From Candidatus Fermentithermobacillaceae bacterium UBA3951 (GTDB taxonomy: Bacteria > Bacillota > Sulfobacillia > Fermentithermobacillales > Fermentithermobacillaceae), in NCBI GenBank assembly GCA_002385465.1, contig DGDN01000118.1, positions 1 to 13,077 of the forward strand: a stretch of 13,077 nt of DNA. Reading direction: 5' to 3'. Shown one piece after another: positions 1 to 6,457 of this stretch; position 1 is the stretch's first letter; every line of letters begins with the position of its first letter. A program made the translations under genes and the position numbers. The notes under the pieces were generated by a model that ran no database searches, had not been told where the DNA came from, and saw only the letters and a program-made list of their open reading frames with translations.

Positions 1-186
1 TATTCCCGCATATTCGCAAAGATCCACATAGTCGAGCGCCTTGATGCCCTCAAAGAAGCCGCTATCGAGGATGCCCTTGCTGGGCGAGAAGCCATCGGTG
101 GCCTTCGGTCGGCCGAAGCATCCGGCGCTAGTTAGGGATAATGCAGCGATAAGGATAGCAATCAGTATGGTTTTCGATGTTCTCAT
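1..186 (-). CDS. Lipoprotein, N-terminal part (runs off the window)
   Basis: The first 62 codons of a minus-strand gene are visible; the rest lies before base 1. The ATG at 186 follows a GAGGGG ribosome binding site about 7 nt upstream. The product starts MRTSKT, continues with a hydrophobic stretch (about residues 7-18) and reaches a lipobox-like SAGC with the cysteine at residue 23. It should therefore be lipidated and anchored outside the membrane. After a short linker the chain reads FFEGIKALDYVDLCEYAGI, which faintly recalls the start of trigger-factor-like or peptidyl-prolyl isomerase lipoproteins of Bacillota. That family guess rests on a few residues only. A perfect 16-bp palindrome sits 20 nt upstream of the start codon. 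The function cannot be settled from this fragment. Confidence 0.75.
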   Translation of the reverse strand, partial: MRTSKTILIAILIAALSLTSAGCFGRPKATDGFSPSKGILDSGFFEGIKALDYVDLCEYAGI

Positions 187-205
187 GGTCTCGCCCCTCA
201 ATCTC

Positions 206-221
206 GGTCATCTAGATGACC
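206..221. promoter_or_regulatory. Perfect 16-bp palindrome upstream of the lipoprotein gene (candidate operator)
   Basis: GGTCATCTAGATGACC is its own reverse complement over all 16 bases. It lies 20 bp upstream of the lipoprotein start codon, immediately before the ribosome binding site. Two more self-complementary elements follow: GCGA-AA-TCGC at 231-240 and the perfect 10-bp AGACGCGTCT at 241-250. A dimeric repressor site is the natural reading. An RNA hairpin in the 5' leader is an alternative. Confidence 0.5.
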
Positions 222-340
222 TGGGTATCCGCGAAATCGCAGACGCGTCTAGGATGTATTCCTGCCCGGGGTCGCAAATGCCTTCCTTACTGTACATGAC
301 GGGGCGATGGAAAAAAGTGAACGTTTAGTGAACGGGGCCC

Positions 341-420
341 GCACGATCCTCTCCGGAACGAGGTTTTCGCCGGCACGAGATCCTCTCGGCGCGAGATCCT
401 CCATGCACGACATCCTCGCC
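341..420. repeat. Degenerate 16-bp tandem repeat (3 clear, about 5 total units)
   Basis: Three units start exactly 16 bases apart: GCACGAGATCCTCTCG at 373, GCGCGAGATCCTCCAT at 389 and GCACGACATCCTCGCC at 405. The 16 bases at 357-372 match the first unit at about 10 of 16 positions. The bases from 341 repeat the motif with a 2-bp deletion (GCACGATCCTCT). The array is not in a recognisable gene. Confidence 0.6.
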
Positions 421-514
421 TGGAGGTATGAGTAGTACGGTGACAGAATAGACATCCAAATCGCGGAGCGGTGGAGCGACCAAGGGTTCGATTCAATTTC
501 CCTAAGGAGTCACT

Positions 515-667
515 GTGATAGAAACTAAAGCCCTAGTGCGGGGGCGTATTGACCGGGAATTCGAGGCTATCCTTAACTACCCGATGACCGTCGTAGCGGC
601 GCCAATGGGGTATGGGAAGACCACGGTTGAATATGTGCAGCGACTGACCATGCAAAGGTGCAAATAG
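515..667 (+). pseudogene. Truncated MalT/LAL-type (LuxR-family ATP-dependent) regulator remnant
   Basis: A GTG start at 515 with a good AAGGAG site 5 nt upstream opens a 50-codon frame ending in TAG at 665-667. The product contains a basic lead-in, RGRIDREFEAILNYPMT, and then VVAAPMGYGKTT (residues 27-38). This is the Walker A region as found near the N terminus of large MalT-like regulators, whose usual form is APAGYGKTT. Those proteins run to about 900 residues, with a TPR-like sensor region and a C-terminal LuxR HTH. Nothing downstream in any frame continues that homology, and a tRNA gene begins within 100 bp. I read it as a broken gene whose initiation signals survive. It could instead be a genuine 50-residue peptide, which is less likely. 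Confidence 0.5.
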
Positions 668-765
668 CGAAGGATCAGTGTGATCGCGCAGGCCATGAAA
701 GCTGCTGAACCGGCACTCTGGATTGGGAATTACACAACACCGTCGGTAATTTCCCTAAAAACAGT

Positions 766-853
766 TGGTGCCGGAGGTGGGAGTCGAACCCACACGCGGG
801 GCTACCGCACACGATTTTGAGTCGTGCATGACTGCCAGTTCCATCACTCCGGC
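766..853 (-). tRNA. tRNA-Leu, anticodon CAA, CCA encoded
   Basis: On the minus strand the gene runs from G at 853 to the encoded CCA at 768-766. The acceptor stem is GCCGGAG pairing with CTCCGGC, with discriminator base A. The anticodon arm is ACGA-CTCAAAA-TCGT, giving anticodon CAA, which reads UUG leucine codons. A long variable arm is present (GCGGTAGCCCCGC region), as expected for a class II leucine tRNA. The T arm is GTGGG-TTCGACT-CCCAC. The total is 88 nt with CCA. It lies downstream of the ABC exporter operon on the same strand, and a promoter-like sequence precedes it. Confidence 0.95.
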
Positions 854-867
854 ACGAAGCGATCTTT

Positions 868-897
868 ATTTTAGCACGAAGGTCTGCGTTCCCACAA
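868..897 (-). promoter_or_regulatory. Possible promoter of tRNA-Leu
   Basis: On the minus strand TTGTGG (897-892) is followed after 18 bp by TAAAAT (873-868), which places a start site near 861, a few bases upstream of the tRNA 5' end at 853. The -35 box matches only three consensus bases. The -10 box matches five. No clear terminator separates the upstream ABC gene from this tRNA, so read-through is also possible. Confidence 0.4.
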
Positions 898-942
898 GGA
901 AATGTACCTTCCGTCCGCGACCCGCCCCGATTCCAGCTCCAC

Positions 943-3003
943 CTACCCCGCCGCCACACTGTTCCCCACAAACTGGCTGTTGTACAACTCCGCGTAGAAC
1001 CCTTTCTTCTCCAGGAGCTCCCGGTGAGTCCCCTGCTCCACGATATCGCCCTCATCCATGACCAGGATGTGGTCTGCATCGCGGATGGTCGAGAGGCGGT
1101 GGGCTATCACGAAACTGGTCCGCCCTCGCATCAGGTTCTTCATGGCCCTCTGTATTTGCACCTCGGTGCGGGTGTCCACACTGCTGGTCGCCTCGTCCAG
1201 GATGAGAATGGCAGGGTCGGCCAGCACCGCGCGGGCGATGGTGAGGAGCTGCATCTGCCCCTGCGAGAGGTTGGACGCGTCTTCTTTCAGCACCGTATCG
1301 TAGCCGTCGGGCAGGGTCCGGATGAAGCGGTCGGCCAACGCCGTCCTAGCGGCCCGGACGATCTCCTCCTCCGAAGCGCCGGGCTTTCCGTATGCAATGT
1401 TCTCACGGATGGTCCCGCTGAACAGCCAGGCATCCTGAAGCACCATCCCGAACAGGGTCCTTAGGTGGCCTCGCTTCATATCGCGGATGTCCACTCCGTC
1501 AACGGTGATCTTGCCGCCGTCCACCTCATAGAACCGCATGAGCAAATTGACCAGCGTGGTCTTCCCGGCGCCGGTGGGACCGACGATGGCCACGGTCTGG
1601 CCTTCCTTTACGTCGATGTTCATGTCGTACATGAGAACGGTATCCGGCGAGTAGCCGAAGCGTACGTGCTCCACCTTGACCTCACCCCGGGGCTCCTCCA
1701 ACACGGCGACATCTTCCGGATCAGGCCGTTCCTCTTCTTCGTCGAGCACCTCAAAGACTCGTTCCGCAGCGGCCACTGTCGACTGGATGATGTTGGCGAT
1801 ACTCGCGACCTGCACGATGGGCTGTGTGAACTGGCGGGAGTATGTCATGAACGCCTGGACATCTCCAATCTCCAGCGCCCTCCTGGCGACGAAGAGACCT
1901 CCTACAACGCACACCCCGACGTAACCGATGTTGTTGACCAGCGCCATCAGGGGCATCATGATGCCCGAGACGAACTGGGCCCGCCACCCGTAACTCGTCA
2001 GTTCTTCGTTGATCTCCCTGAATTGATCGATGGACGCCCGCTCACGTCCGAAAGCCTTTACAATACGATGTCCCGTGTACATCTCCTCGACGTGTCCATT
2101 GAGCTGTCCGAGCGCCCTCTGCTGTCCGGCAAAGTAACGCTGCGAACGTCTGGTTATCTGCGCCGTTATCACCACCGAAAGGGGCATCGTGGCCAGGGTG
2201 ATGAGGGTCATGACGGGACTTATGGTGATCATCATTGCCAGCACGCTTATTAGTGCGATCAGCGAGGACATGGCCCTTGCCAGGCTCTCCTGAAGTGTTG
2301 AGCTCACCGTATCCACGTCGTTGGTGACCCTACTCAGGATCTCGCCGTGTGTCCTCGAGTCGAAGTACTTGAGGGGTAGCCGGGCAAGCTTGGCCTGAAC
2401 CCTTTTCCGCATGTCATACACTGTTTTCTGGGCCACTCTCGCCATCGTGATTTGCTGGACGAACACAAACAGGGAGCTGACGACATACAAACCCGCCAGT
2501 GTCGCTAAGATGCGCCCAACCGCCGCGAAGTCGATTCCCGGGCTCGGGGCGCCCGACATCTTGCGCATCATCCCGTTGAACACCTCAGTCGTGGCCCGAC
2601 CCATCACTCGCGGAGTAAAGGCATTCAGCACGGTGCTGAGGATAGCGAACACCGTGGCCAGCACGAGCGTCCACTTCTGTGGCCCGAGGTAGGCTATTAG
2701 GCGCGTCAAGGTACCCCGGAAATCTCTTGCCTTTTCCACGGGCCGGGCGAAAGCCGGGCCGTGTCCGGGGCCTCTCGGACTGCGCCGGGACCCTGCCGGT
2801 CCTCCGGGACCTGGTGGAGTCTTGGCGGACCCTTCCGCCGTTCCCCCCGGCCCGCGATGGGCTCCGGCAAGTGCTCCCTGAGCACCACTAGGTTGGGCAG
2901 ATCCTACGGGGCCGGCGCCGGCACGGGCTTCGGTGGTCTCCGCCTCTCGCCCGGCGGCGTGAGCCACAGTTCGGGAAGACTCTTCTCCACGCGTGGCGCT
3001 CAT
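943..3003 (-). CDS. ABC half-transporter, consensus-ATPase subunit of a heterodimeric multidrug exporter
   Basis: This is a 686-residue type IV ABC exporter subunit with a membrane domain at about 100-415 and a nucleotide-binding domain at about 440-675. Visible motifs are Walker A GPTGAGKTT (475-483), Q-loop Q523, signature LSQGQ (579-583, glutamine replacing the usual glycine), Walker B ILILDE with the catalytic glutamate E604, and switch histidine H635. An intact glutamate with a weakened signature is the complement of the neighbouring subunit and matches the pattern of TM287/288, LmrCD and BmrCD heterodimers. I chose the ATG at 3003 because it overlaps the upstream stop codon (ATGA) and has GGAGGAGGAG just before it; the open frame continues upstream only as a shadow of the other gene. 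Residues 1-88 are an unusual Gly/Ala/Pro/Arg-rich extension. The likely role is efflux of hydrophobic drugs or lipids at the cytoplasmic membrane; the substrate is unknown. Confidence 0.93.
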   Translation of the reverse strand: MSATRGEESSRTVAHAAGREAETTEARAGAGPVGSAQPSGAQGALAGAHRGPGGTAEGSAKTPPGPGGPAGSRRSPRGPGHGPAFARPVEKARDFRGTLTRLIAYLGPQKWTLVLATVFAILSTVLNAFTPRVMGRATTEVFNGMMRKMSGAPSPGIDFAAVGRILATLAGLYVVSSLFVFVQQITMARVAQKTVYDMRKRVQAKLARLPLKYFDSRTHGEILSRVTNDVDTVSSTLQESLARAMSSLIALISVLAMMITISPVMTLITLATMPLSVVITAQITRRSQRYFAGQQRALGQLNGHVEEMYTGHRIVKAFGRERASIDQFREINEELTSYGWRAQFVSGIMMPLMALVNNIGYVGVCVVGGLFVARRALEIGDVQAFMTYSRQFTQPIVQVASIANIIQSTVAAAERVFEVLDEEEERPDPEDVAVLEEPRGEVKVEHVRFGYSPDTVLMYDMNIDVKEGQTVAIVGPTGAGKTTLVNLLMRFYEVDGGKITVDGVDIRDMKRGHLRTLFGMVLQDAWLFSGTIRENIAYGKPGASEEEIVRAARTALADRFIRTLPDGYDTVLKEDASNLSQGQMQLLTIARAVLADPAILILDEATSSVDTRTEVQIQRAMKNLMRGRTSFVIAHRLSTIRDADHILVMDEGDIVEQGTHRELLEKKGFYAELYNSQFVGNSVAAG

Positions 3004-4976
3004 GCTATCTCCTCCTCCGACATCTGGGACAGGACGATTTCCCTGTACACGGGGTTGGTCTTGAGGAGCTCCCTGTGAGTCCCGTTCCCCACGATGCGTC
3101 CCCCGTCGAGGACCAGGATGCGGTCCGCGTCCATGATGGTGCTCACTCGCTGGGCCACAATGATGACGGTGGCGCCTTGGGTTTCTTTTCTGAGAGCTGT
3201 CCTCAGCCTGGCATCGGTCCTGAAGTCCAGGGCGCTGAAGCTGTCGTCGAAGATGTAGATGGCAGGCTTCCTCACAATGGCTCTGGCTATGGAGAGGCGT
3301 TGCTTTTGTCCTCCTGAGAAGTTGGTGCCTCCTTGCGCCACCGCGGACTCGAATCCTTCGGGCATCTCGGTCACGAAGTCTGCCGCCTGGGCGATCCGGC
3401 AAGCGTGGACAATTTCGTCAAGAGTTGCGTCTTCCTTGCCGTAACGGATGTTTTCGGCGATTGTCCCGCTGAAGAGCACAGCCCTCTGAGGGACCAGCCC
3501 GATAAGGCTCCGGAGGTCCTCTTGCTTCATTTTGCGGATGTCGGTCCCGTCCACCAGAACGGCTCCCTCGTCTACGTCGTAGAAGCGGGGGATCAGGTTG
3601 ATGAGTGTGGATTTTCCTGAGCCCGTGCCTCCGATGATTGCCGTGACTTCGCCCGGCTCGGCTGTGAAGGTGATATTCCTCAAGGCCGGTTCTTCGGCTC
3701 CCGGATAGCTGAAGGTGACATCCCTGAATTCGACACGCCCTCGACCGGGGAGAGAGGGGTCTTCCGGCGAGCCTATCTCAGATGCTTCGGGCAAATCTGC
3801 GGCTCTGCCCGGTGGAGGGGATGATGCGAGAGGCGCAGCTCCCGGTTCAAGAGACGTGGTGTCCGGCCCGAGGGACGCAGTGCATGGTTCAATAGGCGCC
3901 TCTGCTGGTGGAATGCGTATAGACTCTGGTTCACGGGATGGATTGGGTTCAGCCGGGGTAGCAGTCGGCCTATCGGAGGTGTAGTCGGATCCGGCCGGCG
4001 CAGCGTCCGCCCCACATGGCGGATCGACTATCTCAGGCACGCTGTCCAAGACCTCGACGACCCTGTCGGCAGACGCGGCTGCTCGCGGGAACATGACAAA
4101 CATGAATGAGATGTTGAGCAGGGAGAACAGTATCCTCATTGCGTACTGGACGAAGGCCATGAGCCCGCCCACTTCGAGGTTGCCGGCTTCGACTCTGTGG
4201 CTTCCTATCCATATGAGGCCGATCATCGTGAAGTTGATGGTCAACATGATGAGAGGCATCATTGACGCCATGATCCGGCTCACTCTGAGATGGGTTTCGA
4301 CCAAGTCCTTGTTGGCCGCGTCAAACCGCTCCGCCTCGTGCTCCTCACGGTTGAAGGCCCGCACGACCCGGATTCCGGTTAGGTTCTCGCGCAGGACCAG
4401 GTTGAGCCTGTCGATTTTGGCCTGGATGGCCCTGAAGAGGGGCATCCCCCTGCGTATTCCCCAGGTCATAAAGAGGGCGAGGAAGGGGAGGGCCCATATA
4501 AGCGTAAGGGACAGGTCGGGGTCCATGGACACCGCCATTATGACCCCGCCCACCGCCATGATGGGGGCGCTCACAACCATCCTGAGAGTCATCAGGACGA
4601 CCATCTGGACCTGGGTTATGTCGTTGGTGGTTCTGGTGATGAGGGAGGCGGTGCCAAACTTATCGAATTCACGTAGGGAGAAAGACTCCACCCGTGAGAA
4701 GACCCTGTCGCGCATGTCCTTGCCGAAGCCTGTGGAGATCCTCGAAGACAAGTACCCGGCTCCGATGGCGCAAGTCATCCCAATGAAAGCGACTAAGAGC
4801 ATCCGGCAGCCGGTTAGAAGAATGTACTGCGTATCGCCTGCGGGAATCCCCAAGTCGACGATGTTCGCCATGAGCGTCGGCAGAGACAGCTCTGAAAGAG
4901 ACTGAAGGAGAACGAGAGACAAGCATACTGCTATACGGGCCGAATAAGGACCCAGATGACTGAACAGTCGACGCAC
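3000..4976 (-). CDS. ABC half-transporter, degenerate-site subunit of a heterodimeric multidrug exporter
   Basis: This 658-residue protein has a six-helix membrane domain (about 10-300) and a C-terminal nucleotide-binding domain (about 413-645). Motifs are Walker A GGTGSGKST (449-457), Q-loop Q497, an intact signature FSGGQKQR (553-560), and Walker B IYIFDD in which aspartate D578 replaces the catalytic glutamate. At the switch position glutamine (Q609 in VAQRVSTI) replaces histidine. These are the hallmarks of the degenerate-site partner in heterodimeric exporters, so it should pair with the next gene, which it overlaps by 4 nt. The GTG start at 4976 is the first possible one, since an in-frame TGA lies two codons upstream, and GGGGAG sits 10 nt before it. 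Residues about 318-412 form a Pro/Ser/Glu-rich insertion between the two domains that relatives lack. A MarR gene precedes it. Confidence 0.93.
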   Translation of the reverse strand: MRRLFSHLGPYSARIAVCLSLVLLQSLSELSLPTLMANIVDLGIPAGDTQYILLTGCRMLLVAFIGMTCAIGAGYLSSRISTGFGKDMRDRVFSRVESFSLREFDKFGTASLITRTTNDITQVQMVVLMTLRMVVSAPIMAVGGVIMAVSMDPDLSLTLIWALPFLALFMTWGIRRGMPLFRAIQAKIDRLNLVLRENLTGIRVVRAFNREEHEAERFDAANKDLVETHLRVSRIMASMMPLIMLTINFTMIGLIWIGSHRVEAGNLEVGGLMAFVQYAMRILFSLLNISFMFVMFPRAAASADRVVEVLDSVPEIVDPPCGADAAPAGSDYTSDRPTATPAEPNPSREPESIRIPPAEAPIEPCTASLGPDTTSLEPGAAPLASSPPPGRAADLPEASEIGSPEDPSLPGRGRVEFRDVTFSYPGAEEPALRNITFTAEPGEVTAIIGGTGSGKSTLINLIPRFYDVDEGAVLVDGTDIRKMKQEDLRSLIGLVPQRAVLFSGTIAENIRYGKEDATLDEIVHACRIAQAADFVTEMPEGFESAVAQGGTNFSGGQKQRLSIARAIVRKPAIYIFDDSFSALDFRTDARLRTALRKETQGATVIIVAQRVSTIMDADRILVLDGGRIVGNGTHRELLKTNPVYREIVLSQMSEEEIA

Positions 4977-5025
4977 CGATCACCAACTCCCCTTGATCGA
5001 GAAACCGACAGTTTTCTTGGGAACT

Positions 5026-5057
5026 GAAGCCTTACGCGAACGAAGTCTTACGCGAAC
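5026..5057. repeat. Two 16-bp direct repeats between the MarR and ABC genes
   Basis: GAAGCCTTACGCGAAC at 5026-5041 is followed directly by GAAGTCTTACGCGAAC at 5042-5057, with one mismatch in 16. A weaker third copy (TGAACCTTACACGG) follows. The pair lies in the 122-bp gap between the MarR stop and the first ABC start. It could be a direct-repeat regulator site or a small repeat expansion. No good promoter was found in this gap. Confidence 0.6.
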
Positions 5058-5098
5058 TGAACCTTACACGGCTCCAAGGCTCACAGCGTTCATCGTAG

Positions 5099-5575
5099 TC
5101 ACTCTTGCGGACCTTCCTGGACTGCCATCTTCAGGGCTTCGAGGGATTCAATAATCAAATCCAGTTGCTCATCAGGCAATCCAGAGATGGCCGCCGAAAC
5201 GCTCTTAAGCACCTCATTCAGCATCCTATGAAAATGGGCCTTCGCCTTGTCGGTGGCAAAGAGGCGGCTCAAACGCTGGTCCGAGGGGTCGGACCGCTTT
5301 TCGACGAACCCCATCTCTACAAGTGTCTCAACCGCCTTGGAAACGTTGGATTTGGCGAGGCCCGTAATCCGCGAGAGCCCGCTTACGGTAACGCCGGGAT
5401 GGTGATCGACTTCTCGCATCACGATGGCAGCGGGCCTTGCCAACCCGTGTTCATGCCATGCCGTCCGGGCCAGGTCATGAAGGGCCTTGTTCACATCCTT
5501 CAAGAGAGTGAGGAGCCTTTCGGCGCGCTCCGTTCCCGGGAGGCTGCAATGTCTCTCAGCCTGGCTCGTCTTCAC
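5099..5575 (-). CDS. MarR-family transcriptional regulator
   Basis: A 158-residue winged-helix protein of typical MarR length. The core spans about residues 50-115: a helix-turn-helix GVTVSGLSRITGLAKSNVSK (61-80), a recognition region running into VETLVEMGFVEKR, and the wing motif DPSDQRLSR (97-104), which has the family's D-x-R pattern. Flanking helices (about 15-45 and 115-150) would form the dimer interface. The GTG at 5575 is preferred because AAGGAGGGG precedes it by 5 nt; the frame stays open to 5806, but the upstream ATG codons lack such a site. It is the first gene of a minus-strand unit with the two multidrug ABC genes, so it most likely represses them and itself in response to a ligand. 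A palindrome over its predicted transcription start fits autoregulation. The effector is unknown. Confidence 0.9.
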   Translation of the reverse strand: MKTSQAERHCSLPGTERAERLLTLLKDVNKALHDLARTAWHEHGLARPAAIVMREVDHHPGVTVSGLSRITGLAKSNVSKAVETLVEMGFVEKRSDPSDQRLSRLFATDKAKAHFHRMLNEVLKSVSAAISGLPDEQLDLIIESLEALKMAVQEGPQE

Positions 5576-5682
5576 GGCTTCCCCTCCTTTTCCTTGTACA
5601 TCTTGCTTGCACATCGGATCCAGGCACTCGGACGCCTGGCACCCCGCTCCACCGTCTGACATTGTGCGAAATAACGTCCCGG

Positions 5683-5696
5683 AGAGAACGTTCTCT
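5683..5696. promoter_or_regulatory. 14-bp perfect palindrome, candidate MarR operator
   Basis: AGAGAACGTTCTCT is perfectly self-complementary and nearly extends to 18 bp (G-C pair at 5681/5698, G-T at 5682/5697). It lies about 110 bp upstream of the MarR start codon and just downstream of the predicted -10 box of the same gene, at about +7 to +20. MarR proteins commonly bind inverted repeats of this size at their own promoters. Binding by this protein is inferred. Confidence 0.5.
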
Positions 5697-5709
5697 TCAG
5701 AACGAATTG

Positions 5710-5738
5710 AGTATGGCACAAGAGGAGTGGGTACGCAA
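5710..5738 (-). promoter_or_regulatory. Predicted promoter of the MarR-ABC operon
   Basis: On the minus strand TTGCGT (5738-5733) is separated by 17 bp from CATACT (5715-5710), a moderate match to the sigma-A consensus (3/6 and 4/6). Transcription would start near 5703, immediately before the AGAGAACGTTCTCT palindrome, and leave a leader of about 130 nt before the GTG at 5575. Confidence 0.4.
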
Positions 5739-5796
5739 TATGTTCGGAGAGGGAAGGAAATTCGTGAAAAAGCGGGCATCCTTTGCCAGAAAGAGG

Positions 5797-5802
5797 TATA
5801 AT
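5797..5802 (+). promoter_or_regulatory. Predicted -10 box of the RNA-binding protein gene
   Basis: An exact TATAAT stands 110 bp upstream of the RRM gene start, in the region divergent from the MarR gene. No convincing -35 hexamer is found at 16-18 bp (the 17-bp position reads GGGCAT). Transcription from here would give a leader of about 100 nt. That leader contains a perfect 10-bp palindrome, ACCGGCCGGT (5882-5891), immediately before the AAAGGA ribosome binding site. Confidence 0.4.
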
Positions 5803-5911
5803 ACATACAAGGCTGAGTTTAAGGGGAAACGCTCTTGGTTATTTGGGCCGCAAACGAGAACCGGGGGACGAACCTAGGATAACCGGCCGGTAAAGAAAGG
5901 ATAGTGGTAGA

Positions 5912-6202
5912 GTGACCAAGAGACTGTATTTCGGAAACCTCAGCTGGGACGTGACTGATGACGATTTGACTAACGCAGTCGCGCAGTACGGCCGGGTCAT
6001 TTCGGCGCGGGTAGTTACCGACCGTGAGACGGGTAGGTCGCGCGGATTTGGCTTTGTCGAGGTTGATGAAGCCGATGCCCAGAAGGTCATCGACTCGATG
6101 AACGGCATGAGCTGGTATGGACGGAACCTCACTGTGAACGAGGCCCGCGAGAGAGAGCAGCGGCCGTTCGGCGGCCCCAGAGGTGACAGGAGAAGGTACT
6201 AG
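5912..6202 (+). CDS. Small RRM-domain RNA-binding protein
   Basis: A 96-residue protein that is almost entirely one RNA recognition motif. RNP2 is LYFGNL (residues 5-10) and RNP1 is RGFGFVEV (44-51), both with the aromatic residues that stack on RNA bases. A short Arg/Gly-rich tail (77-96, ending DRRRY) follows, as in the bacterial and cyanobacterial Rbp proteins and plant glycine-rich RNA-binding proteins. The start is GTG at 5912 with an AAAGGA-like site about 11 nt upstream. It stands alone on the plus strand, divergent from the MarR operon and convergent with the BON-domain gene. In other bacteria such proteins act on mRNA stability or localisation and are often cold- or stress-induced. 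No specific target can be read from the sequence. Confidence 0.93.
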   Translation: MTKRLYFGNLSWDVTDDDLTNAVAQYGRVISARVVTDRETGRSRGFGFVEVDEADAQKVIDSMNGMSWYGRNLTVNEAREREQRPFGGPRGDRRRY

Positions 6203-6223
6203 GCACCAGGATCGGCATTGAAC

Positions 6224-6341
6224 GATACCGAGAGTACCGAGAACCGAGAGTACCAAGAACGATGCCATGACTGGTACCAAGACTGTTGCCAAGACTGGTA
6301 CTAAGATTGTTACGAAGACTCGTACTAGGATCGGTATCAAA
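6224..6341. repeat. Degenerate 12-bp tandem repeat array A
   Basis: About nine units with consensus GGTACCAAGACT. Seven consecutive 12-bp steps are clear from 6249: AGTACCAAGAAC (6249), GATGCCATGACT (6261), GGTACCAAGACT (6273), GTTGCCAAGACT (6285), GGTACTAAGATT (6297), GTTACGAAGACT (6309), CGTACTAGGATC (6321). Further diverged copies lie on both sides, such as AGTACCGAGAAC at 6233. It follows the RRM gene and is non-coding as far as I can see. Its core resembles array B at 8434-8553. Confidence 0.7.
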
Positions 6342-6416
6342 AGGTGCCGCGAGCGGTGTCAAAGGCGCTGCTGGGAACGCTCTTAGCGTTTAGGGAGCGT
6401 TGAACGGATATCGGAT

Positions 6417-6457
6417 ATGGAAGCCGGAATGGGGAACCCAAACCGGCTTTTCCATTT
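6417..6457 (+). terminator. Terminator-like hairpin between convergent genes
   Basis: ATGG-AAGCCGG (6417-6427) pairs with CCGGCTT-TT-CCAT (6443-6455) around a 15-nt loop, with a 2-nt T bulge. The plus-strand right arm is T-rich (CTTTTCCATTT) but has no clean T run, so intrinsic termination of the RRM transcript is only moderately supported. The stem is 215 bp after the RRM stop and 76 bp from the end of the BON gene. Confidence 0.4.

Larger units (their letters stand above)
187..514. other. Gene-free stretch between the lipoprotein and the regulator remnant
   Basis: No credible gene was found on either strand. The short ORFs here have no ribosome binding site and no recognisable composition. 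The stretch holds the palindromes at 206-250, a 16-bp degenerate tandem repeat at about 341-420, and the ribosome binding site of the remnant ORF (AAGGAG at 504-509). No confident promoter for the minus-strand lipoprotein gene was seen. Confidence 0.5.

Noticed and set aside
341..420. 16-bp repeats as a CRISPR array
   Set aside because: The units are contiguous without unique spacers and too short for CRISPR repeats.
725..755. Hairpin GGGAATTAC/GTAATTTCCC downstream of the tRNA as a terminator
   Set aside because: No T run follows the stem on the minus strand; the T run (TTTTT) precedes it, so it does not fit intrinsic termination.
495..758. 11-bp direct repeat AATTTCCCTAA at 495-505 and 748-758 flanking the regulator remnant
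   Set aside because: Roughly 20 repeats of this length are expected by chance in 13 kb, and neither copy lies at an obvious element boundary.
1465..2253. Long plus-strand frame of 262 codons opposite the ABC gene
   Set aside because: It is the antisense shadow of a clearly conserved ABC transporter and has no family signature.
4093..4905. Plus-strand frame of 270 codons opposite the first ABC gene
   Set aside because: Shadow of the membrane-domain coding sequence; composition follows the antisense of hydrophobic codons and no ribosome binding site is present.
5819..6340. Minus-strand frame of 173 codons over the RRM gene with a valine/leucine-rich start
   Set aside because: The hydrophobic start is only array A read in antisense, and the rest is the shadow of the RRM gene.
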